Source: an uncultured Verrucomicrobiota bacterium
GTDB taxonomy: Bacteria > Verrucomicrobiota > Verrucomicrobiia > Limisphaerales > UBA9464
Direction of reading: 5' to 3'
Assembly (NCBI GenBank): GCA_903907925.1
Contig: CAIVQB010000016.1
Location: 1 to 61,306, forward strand
Length of the DNA: 61,306 nt
Made by a program: the position numbers and the translations under genes. Positions 25,962-34,926 of this stretch are shown here, piece after piece. Below the pieces are notes generated by a model that did not search any database, was not told the origin of the DNA, and worked only from the letters and a program-made list of their open reading frames with translations. How positions within the stretch are numbered: the stretch's first letter is position 1; each line of letters begins with the position of its first letter.

Positions 25962-27074
25962 GTGAGGCGGTCACGTGTCATCAGCGGGGTTCGAATCGCC
26001 GTCTGCGGCCTGCTGCTGGCGGTCATCTTCCACATCATTTTCTGCAATGAGGTGCAGTTGACCTCCGCTCCGGGAGAATGGCAGTCGTTGTCACCCTGGA
26101 AACAGCGGCAGCGGGCCTGGACCGAGGGTCCGCGCGCCCTGTGGGAAACGGCCCAACAGGTGCGTCCGGTTCAGTTGGGCATTTCCTTCGGTGCCTGCGG
26201 ACTGGTAATCCTCATCGGGGGATTGCGCTGGCGTCAGGTCCTCCGGGCGCAAGGCCTCGATCTTCCGCTGGTGGCGGTGGTTCGCATCTCCCTCGTCGCC
26301 CAGTTCTTCAACGCCTTCCTGCTGGGCACCGCCGGTGGCGACGTGGTCAAGGCCTGGTACGCGGCCCGATCCGTGCCCGAAAAAAAGCCGGAAGCGGCCC
26401 TGACCGTCTTCGCCGACCGCCTCCTCGGCATGGTCGCGCTGCTGCTCTTTTCCGCCGCAATGCTCGTGCCGAACCTGTCGCTGGTCTTCCGCTTTCAACG
26501 TCATGCGGCCGTCGCGCTGATCCTGATCGCGATGCTCGCGGTTTCCGGTTCGCTGATCCTGCTGGGGTTTTATTCGGACCTGTTGCAACACGACGGATGG
26601 ATTCCGCGCATGGTCCGGCGTTTGCCCAAGGGCGAATCGTTCAGCCGGGCCCTGGTGGCCTGCCGGCAGTTCGGTCATCAACCGGGATTCATGACCCGGA
26701 TGGCCCTCTGGTCGTTGCTGGTCAACGTTTGCGTTGTGGTCGCCTTCGTCGCCCTCGCCGCCGGCTTGGGAATTCATCCCCCGGACATCGACTGGGCCGG
26801 ACTGCACCTTCCCGGACAGGTGACGTTGTGGTACGTGATTCCGGCGGTGGTTTGCGTCGCCGCCCTTCCAGTAACCCCGGCCGGGCTCGGCGTGCGGGAG
26901 CATCTCTTTGTCTGGCTGCTCGCCATCCCGGCCCTCGGCGTAAAGCCCGGTGCCGCCTTGTCGCTGTCGCTCCTGGGATACACGGTCAACCTGCTGTGGA
27001 GTGTGATTGGTGGCTTCGTGTACCTCGTGACTCCCGACCGCGCCGCGATTGCCGCCGCGGGATCGGCCGGTTGA
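25962..27074 (+). CDS. lysylphosphatidylglycerol synthase TM-region/UPF0104-like membrane protein
   Basis: The 370-residue protein has about eight membrane segments. GLRWRQVLRAQGLDLPLVA then FFNAFLLGTAGGDVVKAWYA, and the later PAVVCVAALPVTPAGLGVRE, are the two family blocks of the flippase-like (AglD/LPG synthase TM) superfamily. No cytoplasmic aminoacyl-transferase domain is attached. The likely role is lipid or lipid-linked sugar flipping in the inner membrane. A GTG at 25962 is preferred because the open-frame ATG at 25896 would overlap the isomerase gene by 50 bp with unrelated residues. Confidence 0.85.
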   Translation: MRRSRVISGVRIAVCGLLLAVIFHIIFCNEVQLTSAPGEWQSLSPWKQRQRAWTEGPRALWETAQQVRPVQLGISFGACGLVILIGGLRWRQVLRAQGLDLPLVAVVRISLVAQFFNAFLLGTAGGDVVKAWYAARSVPEKKPEAALTVFADRLLGMVALLLFSAAMLVPNLSLVFRFQRHAAVALILIAMLAVSGSLILLGFYSDLLQHDGWIPRMVRRLPKGESFSRALVACRQFGHQPGFMTRMALWSLLVNVCVVVAFVALAAGLGIHPPDIDWAGLHLPGQVTLWYVIPAVVCVAALPVTPAGLGVREHLFVWLLAIPALGVKPGAALSLSLLGYTVNLLWSVIGGFVYLVTPDRAAIAAAGSAG

Positions 27075-27104
27075 TCCAGATTTACCCACGGACCAGCCCG
27101 GGAT

Positions 27105-28025
27105 TCAACGCTCTCCCGCCGCGGCTATGAGCGATTTCACCAACTCGTCGACGGTCCACTCATTCCCGGGAAAGACCTCGTGAACCCGCCCACCGGCATT
27201 GATCACAACAGTGCGCAGATTGTGATTCTGGCCGGCCACGGTGGCACCGCGCGCGAAATACTGGCCGAAGTGTCCCGCAAGCCGCTCGATGGAATCGTAG
27301 TCACCCGACGCCAGCCACCAGCGGTCAGGGTCACCTTTGAACCTGCGGCCATAGGCTCCCAAGACCTCCGGCGTGTCGAATTCCGGATCGATGGTCAATG
27401 ACAACAGGCGCCAGTGGGTCGGCGCATCCGGGGTCGCCTTCAACAATCGCTGTGCCTGGGCCAGGTTGTCCGTCATCCGGGGACAAAAATTCGGAAACGG
27501 GCAGCGGGTGAAGATGAAGGTGAACGCATAGGCGTCGCCGCGGAATTCCGAAAGCCGGAACGCACGGCCGAACTGATTGGTGAAACCGTAGTCGGGCAGA
27601 AGGTCACCCACCTTGAGCACGGGAACGTCCGGAAGAAGATGAATCGCCGAACCGGCATTCGTAGCCCGCCTGGCCTGCGTGGACTCGGCAGCGGCCGATC
27701 GAACCTGGTCGATCCAACCTTCCTTCTCGGCCACGCGGAGACGAAATTCGACGGTCGCACCCGGTGCCAGGCCGCGGAGTTCGTTGGTGTCCCGGACCTC
27801 GAACGGCATGGTCATGGCCGGCATGTAGCCGACGACTTCCTCATGTTTGATGACCACCAATCGCCGGTCGGGATGCACCGCCTGAACAATTCCGCGGGCG
27901 GGATAATTGGTAATGCTCCCTTCCGTGACCGGCGGAGCCACGGAATCACCGGGTGACGGCTTGCAACCGGCCGACCACACGAGCAGCAGACCGGTCAACG
28001 GGGCAATCCAGAACGGCGGTTTCAT
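27105..28025 (-). CDS. CusF-like copper domain fused to SCO1/SenC lipoprotein
   Basis: The 306-residue protein has a lipobox (LVWSAGC, Cys 21). Residues about 40-105 form a CusF-type copper-binding barrel with KHEEVVGYMPAMTMPFEV; a His and Mets are present but the usual Trp is absent. From about residue 140 a thioredoxin-like SCO1/SenC domain has TRCPFPNFCPRM, where the two Cys are spaced further apart (CPxPxxCP) than in classical CxxxC Sco, plus the later His region. It probably delivers copper to cytochrome oxidase or protects against copper in the periplasm. It is convergent with the flippase-like gene. Confidence 0.85.
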   Translation of the reverse strand: MKPPFWIAPLTGLLLVWSAGCKPSPGDSVAPPVTEGSITNYPARGIVQAVHPDRRLVVIKHEEVVGYMPAMTMPFEVRDTNELRGLAPGATVEFRLRVAEKEGWIDQVRSAAAESTQARRATNAGSAIHLLPDVPVLKVGDLLPDYGFTNQFGRAFRLSEFRGDAYAFTFIFTRCPFPNFCPRMTDNLAQAQRLLKATPDAPTHWRLLSLTIDPEFDTPEVLGAYGRRFKGDPDRWWLASGDYDSIERLAGHFGQYFARGATVAGQNHNLRTVVINAGGRVHEVFPGNEWTVDELVKSLIAAAGER

Positions 28026-28123
28026 CAGCGAAGCCAGTCTAGTCGAGAGTCAAATACCTGCCAATGCTCCACCGCTCATCTGCGCTCGGATACGCCAGTG
28101 GTTGCGGTTGAGCGGGCTTCTAC

Positions 28124-28157
28124 AAAACAGCCGCGGCTCCGTTTCGGGAACCGCGGC
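28124..28157 (-). terminator. intrinsic terminator for the Gly/Pro-rich protein gene
   Basis: On the minus strand, gccgcggttcc and ggagccgcggc form a 10-of-11-bp stem with a short loop, followed by tgttttgtag. It lies about 50 bp beyond the stop at 28207 and ends that transcript before the Sco1 gene. The rest of 28026-28206 holds no gene. Confidence 0.7.
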
Positions 28158-28206
28158 GGTTATGAATTCAAGAGGATCTCGGCGTACTGCCCAGATCCCG
28201 AAGGGC

Positions 28207-29916
28207 TCAACCGAGAAGATTAGGCTCCACCGCCGGCACCGGCAGGAGACCGATCTGGGATTCTCCGGTCCGGGGCGGTTTGGCCGCCTTGGGTGCCTTT
28301 TCAGGGCGCGGGGCGGGCTCAGGTTTGGCCACCGGCTTCTTCGCCGTCTCGAGCTTGCCATTGGCGAACTCGATCACGTGTCCCTGGTGGACCAACCAGT
28401 GCAGATCGGTCAGGAGCGCCTGCTGTTCCTTGGAAACCTTCACTTCCGCGACAGGCGCGGGTGCAGGTGTCGGAGCAACGGTAGCGGCGGCGGCACCGGT
28501 TGTGGCGTCCACCGATTCCGCGGTCTGTTCGGCCGGCGTGGGGGCGGGGGCGGCGACGGGAACCACGGGAATCGCCGGTGCCGCAGGGGTCGGAGCCAGA
28601 GCTTCGACCAGTTTCTTGCGGGTCGGGTTCGGGGTCGAATCGATGAACTCGATGATCCGCTGAACGGTGGTCGAGACCTTGTTCGTGGTGATGTCGAGGT
28701 AGTGCGGCCGGGCGACCGAAACATGCACCACCGTCTTGTCGCGCTTGAAGAACTGCAGACCGCCCTGCGCAAAGGCCGCGCTGAGGGCGGTCATGGTTCG
28801 GATCGGGAACTTGCGTTCGCGTTCCAGCGTGACCCGCAGCAGGCGGTGCAGCGGTTCGGGGAGGCGCGGACCGGACTGCTCGCGGCGGAGCTGCCAGGAC
28901 TCGACCGACTTCACCAGCGTCGGCGCGTGAGTTTCGCGGAAGTGGGCTTCCACCTCGGCCTGCGTCGCAAAGGTGCGCGATTCGGCGACGTTCAATGCCG
29001 TGTATTCGAGACGCGAGCTCTGGCCTTCGATCCACTGTTTCACGACCGCCTCTTCCTTCACGAAGCGGACCTTGCTCTTGAACACATCGAACGGGAGGCG
29101 GGGTGCACGCTGGGCGTGGATTTCGCGGAGTTTCTCCTGATAGCCGTGGTAATTTGGCGGGCCGAGGATGATTTCATCGAACTGCGCCACCAGCGTCCAG
29201 ACGCCCTTGGGCGGGTCGCAGGGCTGACGGTTGGTCTGGTAGAAGGTGTCGAAGTGGGCCTTCAACGCATGACGAATGGCTTCCGCCTCGGACAGCCACA
29301 CGCTGTCGTCCAGCGAGCAGACGAAAAGGGGCTGCAGCGTTTTGCCGTCCGCGCCTTTCTTGACCCGAAAGGTGGTTTCGTAGCGGTCCGGCTTTTGGAT
29401 GACCAGCGCGGCGACCTCCAGCAGGGGATAGGCACGACCGCTCAGCTTGATCTGGCGTCCGAGTGAGGCGACTCCCGCGGGTTCCGGCCGCATCTCAACG
29501 TCGAGCGGCACCAGAGGTTCCGGCTCGAAGGCGCGTCGATCATCGCGACGCGGTCCGCGCGCACCGGCTCCACCGGTGGCGGGATCCCATTTGAGGCCCG
29601 GAGATCCGGGACCGCCAGGGCCACCCGGTCCGCCGGGTCCACCAGGCCGTGGGCCGCGAAATCCTCCAGGTCCACCGGGACCGCCCGGCCCATCGCGACG
29701 GGGCGGCGGCCGATTGCCAAACGAGGGGCGTCCGCCAAAACCGGGACGACCGCCGGCTCCACCGGGGCCATCGCGGCGGGGTCCGCGACGTTCACCGCGG
29801 CCCTCCCCTTCTGTGCCCTGGTACTTGGCATACCGGGTCGCGTCGTTGGGTTGTTGTGCCCAAGCGGGCAGAAAGGCCTTTTCGAGGTCGAGGTTTAGAT
29901 CCAGCGGTTCGCTCAT
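28207..29916 (-). CDS. Gly/Pro/Arg-rich protein with conserved C-terminal domain, unknown function
   Basis: The 569-residue protein starts MSEPLDLNLDLEKAFLPAWA. Residues about 34-115 are low complexity, rich in RGERRGPRRDGPGG and collagen-like GPGGPGG steps. A folded part from about residue 150 to 440 follows (LSGRAYPLLEVAALVIQKPD, VCSLDDSVWLSEAEAIRHAL, TALNVAESRTFATQAEV). Ala/Pro-rich linker (about 440-500) and a final segment with LLTDLHWLVHQGHVIEFANG, resembling a winged-helix end, complete it. There is no signal peptide, so it is cytoplasmic. RG/GPG-rich tracts often bind RNA, but this is inference. The frame continues to 30900, which is unsupported. Confidence 0.75.
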   Translation of the reverse strand: MSEPLDLNLDLEKAFLPAWAQQPNDATRYAKYQGTEGEGRGERRGPRRDGPGGAGGRPGFGGRPSFGNRPPPRRDGPGGPGGPGGFRGPRPGGPGGPGGPGGPGSPGLKWDPATGGAGARGPRRDDRRAFEPEPLVPLDVEMRPEPAGVASLGRQIKLSGRAYPLLEVAALVIQKPDRYETTFRVKKGADGKTLQPLFVCSLDDSVWLSEAEAIRHALKAHFDTFYQTNRQPCDPPKGVWTLVAQFDEIILGPPNYHGYQEKLREIHAQRAPRLPFDVFKSKVRFVKEEAVVKQWIEGQSSRLEYTALNVAESRTFATQAEVEAHFRETHAPTLVKSVESWQLRREQSGPRLPEPLHRLLRVTLERERKFPIRTMTALSAAFAQGGLQFFKRDKTVVHVSVARPHYLDITTNKVSTTVQRIIEFIDSTPNPTRKKLVEALAPTPAAPAIPVVPVAAPAPTPAEQTAESVDATTGAAAATVAPTPAPAPVAEVKVSKEQQALLTDLHWLVHQGHVIEFANGKLETAKKPVAKPEPAPRPEKAPKAAKPPRTGESQIGLLPVPAVEPNLLG

Positions 29917-30147
29917 AGATGAAAGGCCCCGCGACAGGCGCGGGGTTCGTGCTAAAAATGCGGGCGGACGATGCGGGGCGGGTTTTGGAAAAGCAAGTGC
30001 CGCGAACGACCGGGCGGGACGCCCTGTTGCCTCAAAAGTGATGACACCGGGGCGGGTTGGCTTGGAGTGGCTGGAGAAGGAGGTTGCCTCAACGACCTCC
30101 ACACTTCCGTCTTGCCGAGAGTGCGGCCGGTTCCGGAAGCTCGCTGC

Positions 30148-30909
30148 GTGGATTCCCCTTCCCCGTCCCCTGCAAAACCTCCATCCGAAGGCGGCTGGCA
30201 CCAGTTCATGGCCATTCCGGAAGTGCCCCGTGCCCTTCCCTTTGCGCTCTTCCTCATCATCGGTTCGTTCCAAAGCAAGGGGTTCGCCGGATCCGAATAC
30301 TGGCTCTATGCGGCGAAAACCCTGCTGATCGGGGCCATGCTGTGGGTCATCCGCGGCTATCTCCCGGAAATGCGCTGGTCGTTCAAGGTCGAGGCTGTCG
30401 TGGTCGGACTGGTGATCGCCGGGTTGTGGATCGGTCTGGACGGTCGGATTCCCAGCCTGGGGGATCTGTGGGATCTCGGACGAAAATGGATCACCGGCAA
30501 GGCGCCGGAGCCGACCAAACCGGAAATCCCCTGGAATCCGGTCGAATTCTTCAGCGGGGCGCCGATATTGGGATGGGGATTCGTGGGCATCAGGGTGCTC
30601 GGTCGTTCGCTGGTGGTTCCGCCTCTTGAGGAAGTCTTCTACCGATCGTTCATCTACCGTTACATGGTCCAGTCCAAGTTCGACGCCCTTCCCATCGGCG
30701 TTTGGAACCCGACCGCCTTCATCGTCACCAGCCTGCTGTTTGGATTCTCGCATCCCGGTCAGTGGCTGCCGGCGGTGTTGTGCGGTGCGGCCTATCAGGC
30801 GCTGGTCATTCGTAATCGCCGGATCGGCGATGCCATGCTGGCCCATGCCACCACCAATCTCGTGATCAGCGTCTACGCCATCGTCACCCGCCAATGGCAA
30901 TTCACCTGA
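30148..30909 (+). CDS. CPBP family intramembrane metalloprotease (CAAX-related)
   Basis: The protein (about 253 residues from the GTG at 30148, or shorter from the ATG at 30208) has several membrane segments and the CPBP motifs: PPLEEVFYRSFIYR (EExxxR), FGFSHPGQWLPA (conserved His) and the late LAHATTN. These form the metal-dependent glutamate protease site of Rce1-like enzymes. Related verrucomicrobial genes have a W-x-F-P-RALPFALF start, supporting inclusion of residues before the ATG. It probably cleaves or modifies membrane-exposed peptides; no partner gene is adjacent. It is followed after 25 bp by the fused RNA-modification gene. Confidence 0.85.
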   Translation: MDSPSPSPAKPPSEGGWHQFMAIPEVPRALPFALFLIIGSFQSKGFAGSEYWLYAAKTLLIGAMLWVIRGYLPEMRWSFKVEAVVVGLVIAGLWIGLDGRIPSLGDLWDLGRKWITGKAPEPTKPEIPWNPVEFFSGAPILGWGFVGIRVLGRSLVVPPLEEVFYRSFIYRYMVQSKFDALPIGVWNPTAFIVTSLLFGFSHPGQWLPAVLCGAAYQALVIRNRRIGDAMLAHATTNLVISVYAIVTRQWQFT

Positions 30910-30934
30910 TCCGGTCCGACACCGGTCGCCGCGC

Positions 30935-32596
30935 GTGAATCCGGTCAGCCCTCAACCGCCATCCCCGCTCCGGCTTCCACCCTGTGTGGTGTTCGAGGAC
31001 GACTCGGTTCTGGTGGTCAACAAACCGCCGGGATGGAACACCCACGCCCCGGCACCGTATGCCGGCGAGGGCATTTACGACTGGCTCCGTCATCGCGAAC
31101 CCCGTTGGGCATCGCTGGCCATCCTGCACCGACTCGACAAGGAAACCAGCGGCCTGATGGTCTTCGGCAAAACGCCAACGGCGAACCGCTCACTGACCGC
31201 GCAATTCACCGCTCGAACCGTCCTCAAGCAGTACGAACTCGTCACTGACCGACCAGTGGCGCTGGATTCCTTCACGGTGGAGACTCACATCGTGCGCGAT
31301 GGCTCCCGTTACGCCGCGGTTGCAGGATCTCCGGTGGGTGAACCCGCCGAAACCCGGTTCCGCGTGTTGCGCCGGGAGGGCGACCGGACGTGGCTGGAAG
31401 CGTCACCATTAACCGGTCGGACCCATCAGATCCGGGTACACGCCGCCAGCCGGGGCCTGCCGATTCTCGGAGATGTTCTCTATGGCGGAACCCCTTCCGG
31501 GCGACTGCACCTGCACGCGCGACGGTTGGCGTTTGAACATCCGGTTTCCGGAACCGTGGTCGAATTCGATTCTGCGCCGGACCCGGCACCCGCCGCGGCA
31601 TTGCTCCGCGGCGCCTGCGTGGATCCGGATGAAACCGATGCCTTCCGCCTCTGCCACGGGGCCGCCGACGGTCATCCGGGAGTCTATGCGGATCGACTCG
31701 GTGACTGGCTGTTGGTGCAGGCTGAATCCGAGGACGCAGCGCGGGAATGGCTGGCGCAGGAACGGGGCGGCGGACGGACTCCGGGTTCGATCGGGAACTC
31801 GGCCACGAGCTGGCACCCGGTCCGAGGCATCTATTTCAAGCGCCTCGACCGCCACGTTCGCGCGTCCACACCGGCTCAAGCCTGCCCCATCCACCTTGAA
31901 GGCGAAACGGCTCCAGCATCGGTTCACGTGCGGGAAAACGGACTTCAGTTTGAGTTGAGCTTCACCGAGGGCTACTCGGTCGGCCTTTTCCTCGATCAAC
32001 GAGACAATCGACGCCGCTGCCTGACCCAACACGTAGGAGCCGGTTTTCCTCTGTTCGAAAGCGGCACGACCGGCCACCAGTTGCTCAATTGCTTCGCCTA
32101 CACCTGCGGCTTCAGCGTTGCGGCGGCCGCGGGTGGCGTGAAAACCACCAGCCTGGATCTCTCCCGGAAATACCTCGACTGGGGGCGACGGAATTTCGCG
32201 TTGAACGGACTCGATCCCGCCAATCACGATTTTATTTTTGGCGATGTGTTCGACTGGCTTCGGCGGCTGGCGAAAAAAGGGCGGAAATTTGACGCGGTGC
32301 TGCTGGATCCACCGACGTTTTCCCGTTCAAAGGAGCATGGCGACTTCCGGGCGGAATCGGACTACGGCGAATTGGTCACCGCAGCTCTGCGCGTCCTGCT
32401 TCCAGGAGGTGTCCTGCTCGCGTCCACCAACGCTGCCCGGATGGAACCAGAACGGTTTTTGTCGGTGGTTTCCACAGCAGTGACCTCCGAACGTCGCCGG
32501 GTCGCTCCACAGTTCTACGCACCGCAATCGCCCGATTTTCCGGTGAACCGCGAGGAACCGGCCCATCTCAAGACCGCCTGGTTCCGGGTGGATTGA
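30935..32596 (+). CDS. fused RluA-type pseudouridine synthase and RlmI-type SAM methyltransferase
   Basis: The 553-residue protein joins two RNA-modifying domains. Residues about 15-225 are an RluA-family pseudouridine synthase (VVNKPPGWNTHAP, the catalytic-loop HRLDKETSGLMVFGK with its Asp, and SPLTGRTHQIRVHAA). Residues about 235-553 are a class I SAM-dependent methyltransferase of the RlmI/RlmK type: ADGHPGVYADRLGDWLLVQ in the N-terminal part, FLDQRDNRR, LLNCFAYTCGFSVAAAAGG, FDAVLLDPPTFSRSK. No stop or frame break occurs between them, so the predicted product is bifunctional, acting on rRNA or tRNA. Start is a GTG at 30935. Confidence 0.88.
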   Translation: MNPVSPQPPSPLRLPPCVVFEDDSVLVVNKPPGWNTHAPAPYAGEGIYDWLRHREPRWASLAILHRLDKETSGLMVFGKTPTANRSLTAQFTARTVLKQYELVTDRPVALDSFTVETHIVRDGSRYAAVAGSPVGEPAETRFRVLRREGDRTWLEASPLTGRTHQIRVHAASRGLPILGDVLYGGTPSGRLHLHARRLAFEHPVSGTVVEFDSAPDPAPAAALLRGACVDPDETDAFRLCHGAADGHPGVYADRLGDWLLVQAESEDAAREWLAQERGGGRTPGSIGNSATSWHPVRGIYFKRLDRHVRASTPAQACPIHLEGETAPASVHVRENGLQFELSFTEGYSVGLFLDQRDNRRRCLTQHVGAGFPLFESGTTGHQLLNCFAYTCGFSVAAAAGGVKTTSLDLSRKYLDWGRRNFALNGLDPANHDFIFGDVFDWLRRLAKKGRKFDAVLLDPPTFSRSKEHGDFRAESDYGELVTAALRVLLPGGVLLASTNAARMEPERFLSVVSTAVTSERRRVAPQFYAPQSPDFPVNREEPAHLKTAWFRVD

Positions 32597-32670
32597 ACGG
32601 AACAACGGCCGGAATCACCCGGCCAGCGCAGGATTGAACCCGACCCGCCGGCGGCCCATGCTGCCGCCAC

Positions 32671-33912
32671 GTGGATTTACCCCTGGCCATCGTGCTGCCG
32701 CTCCTGGCGATGCTCGCGTCGGCCAGTTTCTTCTTCGCCGCCTCGGAGACCGCCCTGTTTTCGCTCGGCCTCTGGCGCGCCCGCCGCCTGTCGGACGGCA
32801 AAGACCCGCGCGGCCAGGTGGTGCAGGACCTCCTCAGCCGGCCCGATGACCTTCTCGCGACCCTGGTCCTCGGAAACGCCTCCGCCAACGCCCTGCTTGC
32901 CGCCGTCGCCCTGCTCGCTGCCCTCCACGGCACGGTTCCACTCCCAGCGGTGATTCTGGGTCTGTTCGCCGGTTTGCTGTTGTTGTGTGAAGTGACTCCG
33001 AAAGCCCTCGCCGTCCGTCAACCCGAGGCTTGGGCCCTGCGGGTGGCCCGTCCGATGCGCCTCTTCGTTCGGATCACCCGGCCGGTCCGGCGAATCGCGC
33101 AGGGCTGGATCGATGCCGTGCTCCGCGCTCTGACGGTGAAGAAGAACCGGCCGGCGCTCCAGGTGTCGGACGAGGAATACGCCGACCTCGTGGAACTCGC
33201 ACATCAACAGGGCGCGTTGGGCGCCTCGGAGAAGGAGCTCATTCTCCAAATCCTTTCGCTCGATCAAAGGGCCGCACGCGACGTCATGCGTCCGCGGGCC
33301 CAGATGGTCAGTCTGCCCGACGACCTGCCCCCGGAGCAATTGGTCGCCGAAGCGCGAAAAGCCCGGCACCACCGGATCCCGCTCTACGACGAAACTCCGG
33401 ATACGATCGTCGCCGTCTTAAACACCCGAACCCTGCTGCTGGATCCCGCAGGCGGCCTCGACGAGGCGTTGGAGTTTCCTTCGTTCGTTCCGGAAAGCAT
33501 GAACCTGCTGACGCTGTTCCAGTCGCTGCAACTCCAACAGCGCGGATTGGCCATCGTGCTGGATGAATTCGGTGGAACCGCGGGTTTGACCACGCTTGAA
33601 GACATTCTCGAAGCGGTCGTCGGTCCCATTCGCAGCGAAGGCGAGGCGGAGGGCTGGGTGATGGAAACCCTCGGAAACCGGCGCTGGCGCGCCAACGGCC
33701 TTATGCGGATCGATGATTTCCGTCGTGCCTGCCCTTCACTCGCGCCGGTGGAAGGGGTGGACACTCTGGGCGGATTGATCGTGAAACTGGCCGAGGTGGT
33801 CCCGGTGGTCGGCGAGTCGGTCAGCTTCAGTGGACTCCGCTGGACCGTCCAGGCGGCCGACGAACGCCGCGTCCGAGAGCTGTTGATCGAGGCAGAAGGA
33901 GTGGCCGGATGA
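32671..33912 (+). CDS. CNNM/HlyC-CorC family protein, copy 1
   Basis: The 413-residue protein has a DUF21 membrane domain with about four segments (IVLPLLAMLASASFFFAASE, LLAAVALLAALHG, VILGLFAGLLLLCEVTPKAL). Two CBS domains (about residues 200-320; VMRPRAQMVSLPD, VLDEFGGTAGLTTLEDILEA) and a C-terminal CorC/HlyC transporter-associated domain (WRANGLMRIDDFRRACP) follow. Family members mediate or regulate Mg2+/Co2+ efflux. The start is a GTG at 32671. Its stop overlaps the next paralogue by 4 nt (ATGA). Confidence 0.9.
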   Translation: MDLPLAIVLPLLAMLASASFFFAASETALFSLGLWRARRLSDGKDPRGQVVQDLLSRPDDLLATLVLGNASANALLAAVALLAALHGTVPLPAVILGLFAGLLLLCEVTPKALAVRQPEAWALRVARPMRLFVRITRPVRRIAQGWIDAVLRALTVKKNRPALQVSDEEYADLVELAHQQGALGASEKELILQILSLDQRAARDVMRPRAQMVSLPDDLPPEQLVAEARKARHHRIPLYDETPDTIVAVLNTRTLLLDPAGGLDEALEFPSFVPESMNLLTLFQSLQLQQRGLAIVLDEFGGTAGLTTLEDILEAVVGPIRSEGEAEGWVMETLGNRRWRANGLMRIDDFRRACPSLAPVEGVDTLGGLIVKLAEVVPVVGESVSFSGLRWTVQAADERRVRELLIEAEGVAG

Positions 33913-34898
33913 GCCACTGGATGTTTCATTGGTGCGGACTGACGCTGTGGCTGGCGTTGTCGTTTTTCATGTCCGGCATGGAAGCCGGTGTCATGGCCCT
34001 GAGCCGATTGCGCATCCGCCAATGGGTTCGCGAAGGCCGAAAACAGGCACCGATTCTCCTCGGCTACCTGGAGCATCCGGAGAATTTCCTCTGGACCATC
34101 CTGGTCGGCAACACGCTGTCCAATTTCGCCGCCGTGGTGCTGATGGTTACCGATCTACACGCGGTCGCCGGAGAAACACCCCTGTTGTTCTGGCCAGCAT
34201 TCGCAGTGGTTATCGCGATGATTTACGTACTCGGCGAACTGCTGCCCAAGACCTTGTTCCGGATGTTCCCGAACCGGCTCTGCCTCCGCCTGGTCGGGCC
34301 GTTCCGTTTGATCCATTTCACCCTTTCGCCGCTGGTCCGCTTGATTGAAGGCTTCGCCGCCTTCCTGCTCCGACTCACCCGAGGCCAGGCCCTGACGGCG
34401 CATCTCTTTGGCAATCGCGAGGAATTCAGGGCGTTGATGCAGGAGTCCGGCGCGGCCCTGAAACCCGAGGAACGCACGCTCATTAACCGGGTGCTGGATC
34501 TTCAGACCGTGACCCTCGGTCATGTCGCGACCCCGCTGGATCACGCCGATACCGTCGCGGCTTCGACACCGCTCACCGAGCTCCTGGCCTTGTGTCGTCG
34601 CAACCAGCACACGCGGCTCCCGGTCTGGAGCGAAGGCGCTGGCAGCCGTCGGATTTTGGGCGTCGTGAGCCTCAAGAACATCCTCTACTCGGAGCCCGAT
34701 CCGCTGCGCCAGGCCGCCCGGGATTATCTTCGACCAGCGCTGTTCCTCGATGCCGGTATGCGGCTCGAGGATGCGCTCCAGCGTCTCCAGCGCAGCGGCG
34801 AACACCTCGCCATCGTGGTCGACTCCGATCGCAACGAAATCGGACTGGTCACCCTGGCAGACATGCTCCGGGTGCTCTTTGGAAAGGTCCCTTTGTGA
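33909..34898 (+). CDS. CNNM/HlyC-CorC family protein, copy 2 (short)
   Basis: This 329-residue paralogue has the DUF21 membrane part (FFMSGMEAGVMALSRLRIRQ, ILVGNTLSNFAAVVLMVTD, VLGELLPKTLFRMFPN) and a CBS pair (VATPLDHADTVAASTPLTEL, IVVDSDRNEIGLVTLADMLR). It ends right after the CBS region and lacks the C-terminal CorC/HlyC domain of its neighbours. The MEAGVMALS motif replaces the more common SETAL/AELAL. It is translationally coupled to copy 1 and probably forms heterodimers with a neighbour; that is inference. Confidence 0.88.
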   Translation: MSHWMFHWCGLTLWLALSFFMSGMEAGVMALSRLRIRQWVREGRKQAPILLGYLEHPENFLWTILVGNTLSNFAAVVLMVTDLHAVAGETPLLFWPAFAVVIAMIYVLGELLPKTLFRMFPNRLCLRLVGPFRLIHFTLSPLVRLIEGFAAFLLRLTRGQALTAHLFGNREEFRALMQESGAALKPEERTLINRVLDLQTVTLGHVATPLDHADTVAASTPLTELLALCRRNQHTRLPVWSEGAGSRRILGVVSLKNILYSEPDPLRQAARDYLRPALFLDAGMRLEDALQRLQRSGEHLAIVVDSDRNEIGLVTLADMLRVLFGKVPL

Positions 34899-34926
34899 CG
34901 GTCCGCCCGGTCCGTCCCACCTCACG

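Noticed and set aside
29917-30900. Upstream extension of the Gly/Pro-rich protein to 897 residues
   Set aside because: It is antisense to the CPBP protease gene, with Gln/Asp/His-rich shadow composition.
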